A DNA stretch of 64,000 bases from Breviolum minutum Mf 1.05b.01 (Eukaryota; Sar; Dinophyceae; Suessiales; Symbiodiniaceae): NCBI GenBank assembly GCA_000507305.1, contig DF239040.1, positions 97,520 through 161,519 on the forward strand, read 5' to 3'. The translations under genes and the position numbers were made by a program. Shown here piece after piece: positions 13,601 to 20,873 of the stretch. Below the pieces are notes generated by a model. That model saw nothing but the letters and a program-made list of their open reading frames with translations, searched no databases and was not told the origin of the DNA. The stretch's first letter is position 1. Each line of letters starts with the position of its first letter.

Positions 13601-16058
13601 GCCAATAATGGTGATTCAGGAGCTGAGGGAGATCTACCGGCAGAATGGCGGCTTCAGTGATGAAGAATTGAAAGAGTTGAAAGTCATGTTCGATAGATAC
13701 TTGGTATATCTTGGTATGAACTAGTTGCGATTTTTTTTCCAAATTCCCGATTTTTGAGTTGAGATCCGGAAACATCTGTAGATGTTTTGTGAAGGATGGC
13801 AGGACGACAGGTTGAGAGGATGAGTGCGAACATGAATTGCCACCATCGCTTCCTCGTTTCGCCTGAGGATATGATTCTCGAAAAGTTGGCAAAATTGTGA
13901 ACAAGGCACCCAGACACATCTAGGTCTGATTGTGGTGATCAGTGGAATTGAAATTTATGTATATGTATATCTTGAAATATATTGAACAATCTTTGAAATG
14001 TATTGAAATATCTTGGATCATGAACTAAGCCTCCCAAAACAAAGGCCTCCAAAAAACCATTTGAAAAAACGCACCACTTGGAATTCATTATTCATTTTCA
14101 GTCGAATTGTGATGACCCACAAAATTTGGAAAAACAGACATCAAAATTCCAAAAAAATCCACCGGAAAGCTTAAGAATTCTGTCATTGCCGATAGGACTT
14201 GGTTCGCCTAGTGGAGACGGTGTGCCCATCACTGGCGCGAGAAAAAGCCTTACGACCACAACTCCAAAAGATGATGCAGGCAATGTGTGAATCTCGAAAT
14301 TTTCAAGATGTTAAAAGATGTGAAAACTGGAACCAAACAAAAACATAACCCTGTGTAAAAGATATGAAGATTTTATTGGTTTTGACCTCATGTCAATACA
14401 TTTGACGAAGGATCAATGCAAAATGTGGTTGTTTCTCACTCCTTTAACGTTGGAGAAGTTGGAGATGTGAGGGTGATGTATCAACACAAACCACAAGATG
14501 AATGCCTGAAACAAAGGAATTTGGTTTCCAACAACCGAACAACCCCACAACAAACGGGCCATAGGAAAAGTTACATCATTTTTGGTGTCGCCTTTGATGG
14601 CTGGTTGTTCATCCATGAGGCTTGCCAAGAGTTTAAGGGTTGCCTTCGCTTCAAAGATTTCTTGCAGCTCATGCGCCTGATTTTGGACTTTCAGGTGATG
14701 CGACATACAACATCGGTGGGTGTTATGTATGTGGAAGTCATACCCCGAGACACCTCGGTGTTGTTTGATTCGGAGTGAGATTCTGCATGTTGTGTGGTTG
14801 AAAGATAGTCATAGCAAAATGCGGCAAAATGCATCATGTGATGCAAGCCAAGATAGTGAAATCTAATTACAGTATATACATGAATATACATGACATCCAA
14901 ATGAGGAAAGTTTGTCGAGGCTCCTGGTCAGCTGGACATCCTCTAAAACATGTTTACGAGAGGAAGTTTGCTTCCTTGTTGTCTTCAGTCTTCCGGCGTA
15001 TTCTGGTACCGGATGATGTTCTTGGTGCGAGGACAAAGAAAGGGCGCAAACAGAAGCTACCATTATCAAGAATACAGGCGAAAAGGGAATTGCCAATTAC
15101 ATAGCCGATTTCGGTTGATCTCCGTATCACATGATTGAAGACAAGTATTGAAATGATCGCTGAAGTTGTCATCATGCGAGTTTTCAAAAACCATCTGTCA
15201 GTTTTGAGGTCATGTTGTGCTTATGGGACTTTGATTTGGTCATCATTTAGACATCATGAAGTTTTGCCATGTTTTGCCAATGAGAGTTTTTGTGGTTCGT
15301 GTTGCAGGTTTCAATGCTTCAGAAGTACAAGACTTCCGAGAGCTGTTCTTAGAGATGGATGCAGGTTATGGTGTTCCTTGGTATGAAGTGCGTATCTGCA
15401 CATTGAAGTTTTATTGCCTCCAACGTTTTGGGTGATGTCTTCATCGCCTTACCTGAAAATCAATCGTGATTCATGAGATGTTGAGTATTATATAATATAC
15501 ATATACTCTATAGTGCTATAAGTATGGATTTTCGTTTGTGTAAATTTTCAAAGATACTGTTGATGGTTCATAGATAAATTCTCGAATAATATAAAAAAAA
15601 ACAATGCTGTATACATCCCAGGTGTGTTTCTCGCCGGATTTCTGAAGCATCAACCGTATCCAGTTCCCATCGACGTTGACTGAGGTTGTGACCTTTGAAT
15701 CTTGTCGTAGCATGATTCATACGCACCTTGGTTCGACGAGTTGAGATGACTTCTGTCAATAGGGAAAATGGTGGTGATATGGGGTTGATGGGTTGATTAT
15801 TGTGTGGTTGATTTATCCCAAGGTTACCACCACTTTCCCAATGAAGTGGATTTTTCTCTCGTGGCGTTGAGAGAAGTTTGGATCCGTGTTTAAACACATT
15901 GAGAAACTCAGGATCACACCGTTAGGTGACAATCTCACACACCAGCTCAAGCGTCTTTTTCACATCCAGACCAGGCACGACCTTTCTTTCGAAAAATTGC
16001 AGGAAGCAAGTCAGATCTGATCATGATGAAGATGATGAAAATCATGAAGACATTGCAG

Positions 16059-16105
<47 letters not shown>

Positions 16106-16498
16106 CTGGCTGTTTTCAGCAAATGCTGATGGTGATGGTGGCCTTGGTCGATGAAAATTCGCGAGCTCGCAGGAGAAAGGTCCAGAATGAAGGTGGTAAT
16201 GCCGACGAAGCGGACTTTCCTGAGCTTCTTGGAATCACATTGAGAGCATGGAGGCATGGAGAGCTTGGGATTATTTTGCTACAAATTCTATAAAGATTTT
16301 TTGGTGAAGTAGAAATTTATGCAATATGAAAATGTGTATATGTATATAAACGTCATGGGTGGATCAGATAATGATCGTCCCTTTGGTTCAGTATGAGTTG
16401 GCTTTAGTTTAGGTCCCTATCATCCGTGCGGCACCTTCAACTTAAGGTTCTTGCTCTTGATGAAGCAGCTGATGGACATGAACTTTGCCAAATTGAGA
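1570..16498 (+). CDS. Multi-EF-hand calcium-binding protein, about 30 exons
   Basis: Overall span of a spliced gene; individual exons are listed separately. The N-terminal part is basic and Ser/Pro-rich, followed by at least five EF-hand pairs. EF-hand proteins bind calcium with 12-residue loops (acidic at 1, 3, 5 and 12, Gly at 6). Loops visible here include DKNGSGVVESSE, DVDHSGSLNLRE, DADGNGLISKEE and DVDDTGTLSISE; others are degenerate and probably structural. Splice phases match across most consecutive exons, and the calmodulin-like 18-residue spacing from the LG turn to the next loop is kept over at least five introns. Neither a secure start codon nor a stop was found; an ATG at 1573 could be internal. 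The exons may continue into the coiled-coil gene at 20.9 kb. I do not recognise a named orthologue: more EF-hands than calmodulin or centrin, and no kinase or protease domain seen. Confidence 0.72.
1740..1960 (+). repeat. Imperfect repeats of a T-rich motif in an intron
   Basis: The phrase GGTATTTTTTTCAAA, with small changes, recurs several times between about 1752 and 1890 (for example near 1827 and 1855). It lies in the intron between the exons ending at 1691 and starting at 2400. It looks like a decayed short tandem repeat. Confidence 0.45.
1984..2095. mobile_element. Inverted-repeat intronic element, family B (diverged copy)
   Basis: The left end reads TTACCTTCCTGGGA and the right end ATGTTAGTTCCCGCGAGGGTA, which pair as imperfect inverted repeats. 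The interior keeps CTTCCTTTCC and GGTGGGATATG, as in the copies at 11844, 16633 and 30476. It lies wholly inside an intron of the EF-hand gene. Confidence 0.55.
2400..2487 (+). CDS. Exon: N-terminal linker of EF-hand gene
   Basis: Starts after TTTCGCCAG, finishes the split Arg codon from the previous exon, then reads MTWKLKEQHSQPPVLPES and PWAEKIYHRRQ to a GT donor (GTGTGA). Length 88 = 1 + 29 codons, so the phase is consistent on both sides. Low-complexity linker, no known domain. Confidence 0.55.
2690..2724 (+). CDS. Exon: short basic segment
   Basis: Reads YHRPAKNARKS between a CACAG acceptor and a GTAGGT donor. Phase 0 in and phase 2 out, which fits the neighbours at 2487 and 3063. Short, so moderate support only. 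Confidence 0.45.
3063..3156 (+). CDS. Exon: Ser/Glu-rich segment
   Basis: Reads SRRPSFSGSETEDPSELK and PPVSVERAREKYK, then an in-frame stop just beyond a GA donor (GACTGA). The first base completes an Arg codon left open at 2724. SRRPSFSGSETED resembles an acidic phosphorylation-prone linker. Two minus-strand open frames here are shadows. Confidence 0.6.
3476..3608. mobile_element. Inverted-repeat intronic element (singleton)
   Basis: Left arm contains ATTCAGCTAAT, GGTTTGG and GCCCGGTGGTTGGGAT; the right arm carries the complement in reverse order, ending TTAGCTGAAC. Arms of about 40 bp with small indels. Sits in the intron between 3156 and 3641. Confidence 0.65.
3641..3697 (+). CDS. Exon: acidic linker
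   Basis: After CTTTCAG it reads EQSPSGVEEDECLCQAFDLT in frame with the preceding exon, then a stop. The 3' end is uncertain: a GC donor after Gln (about 3688) and two GA donors are possible. Confidence 0.45.
5098..5190 (+). CDS. Exon: acidic segment leading into first EF-like unit
   Basis: Reads SSETETDDDMAADDLPQDEN and RVNVFYQQLGK from a TTGCCAG acceptor to a GC donor (GCAAAC); 31 codons, phase 0. Asp/Glu-rich start, then an amphipathic helix. An earlier exon between 3697 and 5098, perhaps near 4040 (frame with PPAEEGSKLATCA), is possible. Confidence 0.6.
5415..5468 (+). CDS. Exon: EF-hand-like helix
   Basis: Reads LARRDFGKALEALGCPGD before a GT donor (GTAAAG). The pattern x-DFGKALEALG matches the end of a first EF-hand and the LG turn. 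The acceptor may be 5399 instead, adding FQQSDE. About a dozen residues seem to be missing before the next exon, so a short exon in 5469-6579 is likely. Confidence 0.55.
5469..6579. other. Long intron, one small exon probably missed
   Basis: No convincing coding stretch. It contains an AT-rich block of alternating TATA-like sequence near 6090-6180. EF-hand spacing predicts an unlocated exon of roughly 33-36 bases. Confidence 0.35.
6580..6639 (+). CDS. Exon: degenerate EF-hand F helix
   Basis: Reads AQNVERVDLEDFLKIVPWSK; 20 codons, phase 0, CCAG acceptor. VERVDLEDFLKIV has the I/V-x-x-x-D-F end of an EF-hand loop but lacks the early acidic ligands, so calcium binding here is unlikely. The donor appears to be GA (GATTGG). 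Confidence 0.6.
6659..6780. mobile_element. Inverted-repeat intronic element, family D
   Basis: 122 bp. Starts ATACTGTTGATGGAAG and ends CTTCCATCAACAGTAT, a 16-bp inverted repeat. The interior begins ATCCGGCGTTCAC, shared with the element at 38881, which has the same length. It starts 20 bases after a donor in the EF-hand gene. Confidence 0.75.
7021..7107. mobile_element. Inverted-repeat intronic element, family A
   Basis: Begins CCTGGTTGTTTAGG and ends CCTACTAACCAACCAGG, imperfect inverted ends. The interior (GGGGATTA, CCCAGTTACGTGGGG, TGTAAGGAT) matches a second copy at 19728. In the same intron as the family D element. Confidence 0.65.
7828..7890 (+). CDS. Exon: EF-hand helix and first loop residues
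   Basis: Reads VQAYENRHHLEFATAF and AMCDK, 21 codons in phase 0 from a GGTAG acceptor. The last two residues, DK, are loop positions 1-2 of an EF-hand finished by the next exon. The following intron starts GA (GAACGT); no GT or GC donor gives the loop. Confidence 0.75.
8238..8324 (+). CDS. Exon: EF-hand loop remainder and second helix
   Basis: Reads NGSGVVESSELADLLMNLN then IEPMSHVLDE; 29 codons. Joined to the previous exon it makes the canonical loop DKNGSGVVESSE. It ends at GAG followed by a GC donor (GCACGT). The 18-residue spacing from LN to the next loop Asp supports that end. Confidence 0.82.
8499..8590 (+). CDS. Exon: second EF-hand of the pair
   Basis: Reads VIDEVDTSGLGTLNLDEF and then KAIMQLTLGVKA. 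Loop DTSGLGTLNLDE keeps Asp1, Gly6 and Glu12 but has Leu at 5, so it is probably weak. Start fixed by EF spacing; the 3' end (GA donor GATCGT, phase 2) is the choice that keeps frame with 8789. Confidence 0.72.
8649..8748. mobile_element. Inverted-repeat intronic element (singleton)
   Basis: Left arm ATCCCGTAGGATCCATG followed by AATGGTATATT; right arm AATATACCATACATGG then ATCCTATGGGAAAT. Arms of about 30 bp with three or four mismatches. It occupies half of the 198-bp intron 8591-8788. Confidence 0.72.
8789..8828 (+). CDS. Exon: inter-EF linker
   Basis: Completes a split codon and reads ILVREGFSKSEYE. GFSKSEYE is a diverged match to GFSDEELKEL at 13620 and GFNASEVQDF at 15308, showing that the protein is built from repeated EF-pair units. 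GA donor (GACGGG). Confidence 0.65.
8983..9072 (+). CDS. Exon: EF-hand helix and first half of loop
   Basis: Reads GTCFRGHHRNLPEEF and IAVFQRFDRDQSSEC; 30 codons. LPEEFIAVFQRFD is a typical E helix. DRDQSSEC supplies loop positions 1-8, completed by DASE in the next exon. GT donor (GTCAGG). Confidence 0.75.
9445..9525 (+). CDS. Exon: EF-hand loop end and second helix
   Basis: Reads DASELASILNWLGFAW then SRDRMKAVLNE; 27 codons. Joined loop is DRDQSSECDASE. Ends at GAG with a GC donor (GCCCAG). Exactly 16 residues run from LG to the exon end, so the next exon must begin with the two residues preceding and opening the loop, as it does. Confidence 0.82.
9759..9832 (+). CDS. Exon: canonical EF-hand
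   Basis: Reads VDVDHSGSLNLREFILCM and RKVREVE. Loop DVDHSGSLNLRE has all calcium ligands in place. The 3' end with a GC donor inside the final Glu codon is chosen for phase agreement with 10150; a GC donor at the Met codon is the alternative. Confidence 0.78.
10021..10126. mobile_element. Inverted-repeat intronic element (singleton)
   Basis: Left end TCCTTAAATGGTGGG followed by TTTCCCC; right end GGGGATTTCCCCACC followed by ATTTGTAGGA, which pair with a few mismatches. In the 317-bp intron 9833-10149. Confidence 0.6.
10150..10223 (+). CDS. Exon: canonical EF-hand
   Basis: Reads QAMAAADADGNGLISKEE then MPDLLK. Loop DADGNGLISKEE is fully canonical. Ends with one base of a Gly codon before a GT donor (GTCGAT); the phase matches 10566, giving DLLKGLGYDPW. 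Confidence 0.8.
10566..10633 (+). CDS. Exon: EF-hand LG turn and helix
   Basis: Completes Gly and reads LGYDPWDVHVIIEALMYM then IKVK, phase 1 in and phase 0 out, GT donor (GTTTCT). The LG turn lies where an EF pair needs it. Confidence 0.7.
10764..10817 (+). CDS. Exon: helical segment
   Basis: Reads SILHPTNEKMKANLRFCQ from a GTTTCAG acceptor in phase 0. The end is uncertain: a GC donor after CAG is assumed, but the frame stays open to a TGA at 10881 through a Glu-rich stretch. Confidence 0.45.
11555..11626 (+). CDS. Exon: EF-hand loop and helix
   Basis: Reads DTGEMESIEVPKALRKLG then FKVTFE; 24 codons, phase 0. TGEMESIE fills positions 5-12 of a degenerate loop. From LG, eight residues here plus eight in the next exon give the 18-residue spacing to the next loop. 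GT donor (GTGCAC). Confidence 0.75.
11740..11816 (+). repeat. Short direct repeats in an intron
   Basis: GTGGTATGTTA is present three times, twice preceded by ATGGATTTT. Lies in the same 390-bp intron as the family B element. Confidence 0.5.
11844..11942. mobile_element. Inverted-repeat intronic element, family B
   Basis: Left GTTGCCCTCCAGGAAACTAA; right GTTAATCCCCTGGAGGGTAA and C. Interior GAAGATGATTTTCCTTTTCC and GTGGGATATG shared with the copies at 16633 and 30476. Inside intron 11627-12016. Confidence 0.8.
12017..12059 (+). CDS. Exon: EF-hand helix and loop start
   Basis: Reads VVQSVIGRVDVDDT and one base of Gly. DVDDT gives loop positions 1-5. The intron that follows starts GC (GCGGGC) and the next exon restores the loop DVDDTGTLSISE. 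Confidence 0.8.
12300..12352 (+). CDS. Exon: EF-hand loop end and F helix
   Basis: Completes Gly and reads TLSISEFRKMIRMLQER to a GT donor (GTGCCT). With the previous exon this is a canonical loop. One frame over, the peptide is unlike any EF-hand. Confidence 0.8.
12423..12464 (+). CDS. Exon: helix between EF-hands
   Basis: Reads EAKIYRQAFRESVK, phase 0, acceptor TCTCAG, GC donor (GCAGTG). Continues the helix from QER. Confidence 0.65.
12655..12717 (+). CDS. Exon: degenerate EF-hand
   Basis: Reads APSISVNQAQEIAKRMG then CQLQ after GTTGCAG. SISVNQ occupies the end of a loop with Gln in place of Glu12. The 3' end may extend by a few bases (adding Arg-Arg) to keep the 18-residue spacing with 12922. 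Confidence 0.6.
12922..12957 (+). CDS. Exon: EF-hand helix, ends uncertain
   Basis: Frame reads HHLMFDESVDEAGMM. Spacing from the MG turn at 12655 places VD where a loop should start, but the loop is degenerate. Exact limits are not fixed. Confidence 0.4.
13335..13391 (+). CDS. Exon: helix before the EF unit
   Basis: Reads AETQITEEIFTRACSNLSQ; 19 codons, phase 0, TTTTCAG acceptor and GT donor (GTGGGT), in phase with 13620. Confidence 0.55.
13620..13703 (+). CDS. Exon: inter-EF linker and E helix
   Basis: Reads ELREIYRQNGGFSDEE then LKELKVMFDRYL; 28 codons between GATTCAG and a GT donor (GTATAT). GGFSDEELKELKVMF is the repeat-unit start also seen at 8789 and 15308. The loop that should follow DRY was not located. 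A 218-residue minus-strand open frame over this region is a shadow. Confidence 0.75.
14638..14694 (+). CDS. Exon: EF-hand F helix
   Basis: Reads GCLRFKDFLQLMRLILDFQ; 19 codons to a GT donor (GTGATG). RFKDFLQLM is a typical loop end and F helix. Confidence 0.72.
15308..15364 (+). CDS. Exon: repeat-unit start and E helix
   Basis: Reads FNASEVQDFRELFLEMDA, the third copy of the unit start, ending just inside the next loop. Phase 1 on both sides. GT donor (GTTATG). Confidence 0.72.
16058..16105 (+). repeat. (GTT)n microsatellite
   Basis: Sixteen uninterrupted GTT units, 15 bases before an acceptor of the EF-hand gene. The poly-Val and poly-Thr open frames across it are artefacts. Confidence 0.95.
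16120..16179 (+). CDS. Exon: F helix and basic tail
   Basis: Reads QMLMVMVALVDENSRARRRK; 20 codons, TTTTCAG acceptor, GT donor (GTCCAG). Hydrophobic helix then a basic patch, like other F-helix ends here. Confidence 0.6.
16413..16498 (+). CDS. Exon: EF-hand F helix
   Basis: Reads PYHPCGTFNLRFLLLM then KQLMDMNFAKLR. GTFNLRFLLLMKQLM fits the end of an EF-hand. GA donor assumed (GACAAA); a GC donor six bases on is possible. Last EF-type exon I can place firmly. Confidence 0.6.
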
Positions 16499-16632
16499 GA
16501 CAAAGCTGGCATTGCTGAGAGATGAGGGCTGTGGAAAACACCACCCCAACCATGAGAAAGTGTGATGACACAAATTTCATGCTGAATTGGAGATACATAG
16601 ATTTTCCAACTCGAAAGATTAATTTGCACTTT

Positions 16633-16734
16633 GACTACCCTCCAGGGAACAAACATATTCCATCCAAAGGCAATTGTGAAGATGAGTTTCCTTTCCTCCA
16701 TTGGTGAGATATGTTAGTTCCCTGGAGGGTAGTC
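16633..16734. mobile_element. Inverted-repeat intronic element, family B (best preserved)
   Basis: Ends are an exact 18-bp inverted repeat: GACTACCCTCCAGGGAAC and GTTCCCTGGAGGGTAGTC. Interior GAAGATGAGTTTCCTTTCC and GGTGAGATATGTTAG is shared with the other family members. Confidence 0.88.
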
Positions 16735-19700
16735 CTTAAGTCCCCAAGTGACCACAATATCACTAACCACTGCGAAAAACCGATCGCTTGCGATCGATCC
16801 GTTCTTGTTTTAGCTGCGACCCTTCCAGGGTTGTTTCCAAACGAAAACCTATATAGTCGCTATTCAATCGCTTTCCTGCCTCTTGTTTGAGTTTTATTGT
16901 GATTTCAAAATCTCTTGGAAGACGATTATTTACTTATTGGCACCTAAATCAAGCGAAAAAGATGAACAACATATTGGACAGATGGAAACACTCAATCCTT
17001 GGAATTCGAAAAACGTCGACAAATCGACCAATTTTCCGGTTGTGCCCCGCCGAATCCCATGGAGATGTTGTTTTTGCGAGTTTGGAAAACCGTGGTCTCG
17101 ATGGGAGTTTGGTATGTCAAGCACCCATCGACCACGAAAACTTCCAAGCCGGCCGTTGAAGGCGTACCAATTTATCTCATCTCCATCCAAGGCGAACCAA
17201 AAAAAGCCCGTGAACAGCATGAGAAATGAAAAAGAAACAACATGAAAAAGAATAAATACAAAAAGAGACAAACAAACACCTTGACTGATTTTTGTAGATT
17301 TTCTTTGAAAAAGAAACCATCCCATGATTTTTCTTAGTTGAAGATCCCTTAGGTTTTGAAGATGTTGCGCATGGGTTGCTGTCATGGAATGGGCTTCCGT
17401 TGCCTCCATAAATTGAACCTGCCCGTGTGGTGAAGCCGAAGAATCCGCCGAAAACCTGACATCCAAAGGATGGCTGCCTAGGCATAGAATATGCCAATTT
17501 GAGACACACGAAATGTGAGAAATATGGATGAAAACTATGTAAGGTTTGTATGGATTGTTGGTTTTTCTTCGACATCCTTGTGGATACATACATTGATCCA
17601 AACATGTATGCAGAAAAAACGTCATATATCTGTATACCTTTTTACACAAATGATTTATTAGACATTGAGTGTCCACATTGGCCACAAAAAAGAAGCCAAG
17701 AAGTATAGAAGAAACCCACGAAAGTGTTTTGGGTTCCTGGGTTCCGACCCTCGAAATGCCAGAACGTTCCCGGAATCCAATGGATCTTGGCTTAGCGAGA
17801 TTTGACTCGTACTGGAGAGGTACGAAAAAATCCGAGATCCGCCACTGGGTCCAAGCAATTGGAGGATCGAAATCCTATGGATTCATTGATCCAAATTGGG
17901 GTGGACAAATTGAGTTTTTTTTTCATCAAAAAAAAAGATCTGAGGTGTTGCATTCACCAGGTGATTGGTTGTGGGGAGGCGCTGGTTGCTGTGGCTTTTT
18001 TTTGGGGTGCAAATTTTTTGGGCCCCGGCGGTCCAAAAGGGGGAATCGCCAGCGTTTCTGCGATCGAAATCGCCAGGTTGAAGATGATTCGGTGAAGTTT
18101 TCCAGGGGTGGCCAGCAAATGTCAGGAGAAGGCCGGCTGCGTCGACTCAGAAATAGCCAGATGAGACGTGGATTTTTTTTCAGTTGTATTCCCCACCCCA
18201 CCCGAAATTTGACGAAGAGATACCTACCCCAAATCATGGGGTTTTGTCAGATGTATCTCCTTTCAAACATGGCAATTTTTGGGTATCAATTCGTTAAATT
18301 TCAGTGGATGTAAGTCATGTCTACATGTCTATACATGTTGGTTGCATTTGAAGGAGGGAAGCAGATTGGGAAGCCCAAATCACAAGGCGCCAAAGTGGGG
18401 AGATGAACCAATAGTAGCGGGTTGATGACGTCGAAGGAGTGCCATATTTCAGAATTCATTTTTGATTTGATATTCTGTGTCTATAGACTACGTGTATTAT
18501 ATATATACATTACATGTATAAATTATTATGGTCACCTTATTCTCAGGGTGAATTGAAGGTTGGTGAGATTGCAACTTAACAAGTATCAGATGCTTCAAAA
18601 TCAGATGCTTCGAAGTCATGTGCTATGAAGCCTTCATGAAGATTCAATCAAAAAGACACCATTTTTTTTTCAGTTTTTTTTTTACCACCTTTTACCTTTT
18701 GGCATCTTTTTCCACCCAACCCTCAGGTGGCTATGCTGAATTTGACTGCACCGTCCCTTGACCGCAAGCAACGAACAACGGCAACCACCCACCCACGACG
18801 GACGGGTTAACGGTTGGAGCCAGCGAGGTGGAAGTGGATAATTGGCAATTCGCCTGGGCGGAGGAACAGAAAAAGGCCTGTTGCAAAACCGTGGGTTTGG
18901 GGAGCCCAGGAAAGTGCAGCTGAAAGGGGGACATTGGCGGGGTTTCAAATGGATGGGGGAAGAATGTTTTTGGATGTTTTTGATGGATTCTTTGTGGGAG
19001 CTTCAAAAAGGAAAAACAAAAAAAACATTTGCTTGTTGGATTTCTTTTTGAACAAAATTGATAGAAAAAGGTGATGGAAATCCATGGATATTAGTGAATG
19101 ATTCTTTCAGGGTGATCAGTTGTAGCCACTGCTACCTCCATAGCATAGCTGTCATCCTCGTCCTGTCCTATTGAACTTGCCTGAGGTATCGGTTGCAAGG
19201 AGGATGAGGTGTCATATCCAGAACCATCAGAAGCTGACAACTTCTTCGACTGTTCCAAGGTGTGGGGGGTTGAAAAAAACCCACCTTTTCCGGCACATTT
19301 TTGAGTCGATGATTTTGGGAACTTCCGTTTCGGCAGGTGGGATATGATGTGATGTGATATTGGTTTCCTGGAGGGTTCAAACTCTTTTCATTTTTTTCTC
19401 GGAAAGAAACATCATCGCGAGGTCACAGCTAAGGCTTCCTAAATTGTAGGGAGGGAATCCATGAAAATTATCAAAATCTTATCATATTATCAAACATTTC
19501 ATTTCTTCAAACATCCAGATCTTCAAAATGCATTTTTCTCATATTGAATGACATCTTGGAAAACATCCAGATCCTTCGATGTTGTGAGGATCAGCCTTCC
19601 AATTGGTCACTCACGTCCGAAGCCTAGTCACGACAGCTGTTTTGGGTGATTTATTTTTGGCCAACAAAAATCTGACAGAAAAACACGACTTGGGCATCCC

Positions 19701-20100
19701 AAAGACAACTGAGCAATGAAAAAAGCACCTGGTTGTTTAGGGTATTTCCGGGGATTATACTACCCACTTATGTGGGGATTGTTGTAATAAGCCATTATAA
19801 GGATCCCTAAGAAACAACCAGGATTCAATGGAAAGTAATAGGGTTGTTTTTCACGGCTCAACTCACTCCGAATCTCCGCCCATGGTTTTTTTCAAACAAA
19901 TCCCTAACGACAAAAGCTATGATGATGAATCAACATATTTTCTTTGTCTTCACAGAGAACCTGGCAGTGATTTTTTCTGATTAGATATATACTATATACG
20001 TACTATTGATAAAAGCCCTTTGAATGATGTAACCATTTTAGGCCTTCCAGGTCTGTTGTTGGTCGGGTTTTCAATGGTTCACGATGGATTGTGTATCCTT
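16735..20100. other. Unresolved stretch of the EF-hand/coil locus
   Basis: Several segments are open in more than one frame (16900-17240, 17670-18300, 18790-18930). Fragments such as VSAIEIAR near 18051 and GYAEF near 18730 hint at more EF-type exons, but I cannot fix frame or ends. A 251-residue minus-strand frame (16930-17685) is not supported by composition. Confidence 0.35.
19728..19822. mobile_element. Inverted-repeat element, family A
   Basis: Begins CCTGGTTGTTTAGG and ends CCTAAGAAACAACCAGG. Interior GGGGATTATACTACCCA, TTATGTGGGG and TAAGGAT match the copy at 7021. Confidence 0.72.
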
Positions 20101-20106
20101 TTTCAG

Positions 20107-20148
20107 GAAGCGAAAAGTGTGCTGCGCATCCAACAACGCCGATTGCCA
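20107..20148 (+). CDS. Possible exon: basic helix
   Basis: After TTTTCAG reads EAKSVLRIQQRRLP, followed by a possible GC donor. Composition is intermediate between the EF-hand and coil exons, so it may bridge the two. Confidence 0.4.
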
Positions 20149-20873
20149 GCGTCGTTTGCGTGGTATTTGATGCGAGGCACCTTGAATTCTCATAGATGAA
20201 TATCTGATCTCCTATGTGAAACTTAGATATGTTGGTCTAAGAGACTTTGATTCTGGATAAGTTTGGCGGCAGATTTGGGTTGCACAAGTTTTACTGAAGG
20301 TGTATAATGTCACAAAAGGATCTTTTCTCACAGAGTTTGTTCTGTGAGATTCCATGAACACCTCAGGGTTGTGAGCGGCTGAAGTCCACATTGAGAGCAA
20401 GTCCAGAGCCAATGCTTTGCTCTAGCTTGCCTTGATCTTTCGGCTTGGACTCAAGCCATTTTAAACTCGGTCACCCAACTGCGGGTCAGAAAAAAAAAGA
20501 CCCACTGATCACGACTCTTACTGTGAAGCTGTTGTTTTTTTCTGTTTTTAGGGCAAGTTGCCGACATCCTAACCCAAGTCTTACACGTACCGTGACTCTG
20601 AGAGCTTTGGCAATGCCAAGCTCGACATGGCTAAGCGGCTTAACCCTTTGAACTGAAAATGGTGGCAAAGTTCACACCGAGATTCGTCAGAGCGGTTGCG
20701 TCAAAAATTGAGACGTTTCTTGAGTTTTGAGCCGATTATTGTCACCTGATGAGTTTTTTTTGTTGATTCCGAGCTTTTCAACAACAAGATACCAAGGGAA
20801 TGAAACAAGAATGGCACTCTACATGGCGTGCCCATAAAATGGCAGCACTTTGCAACTAAAATCATCTTGCAAG

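Noticed and set aside
13263..13919. 218-residue minus-strand open frame
   Set aside because: It overlaps two + strand exons (13335-13391 and 13620-13703) whose frames and EF-type peptides are convincing.
16930..17685. 251-residue minus-strand open frame
   Set aside because: No repeated or domain-like features, composition typical of random antisense, and all firm exons in the window are on the + strand.
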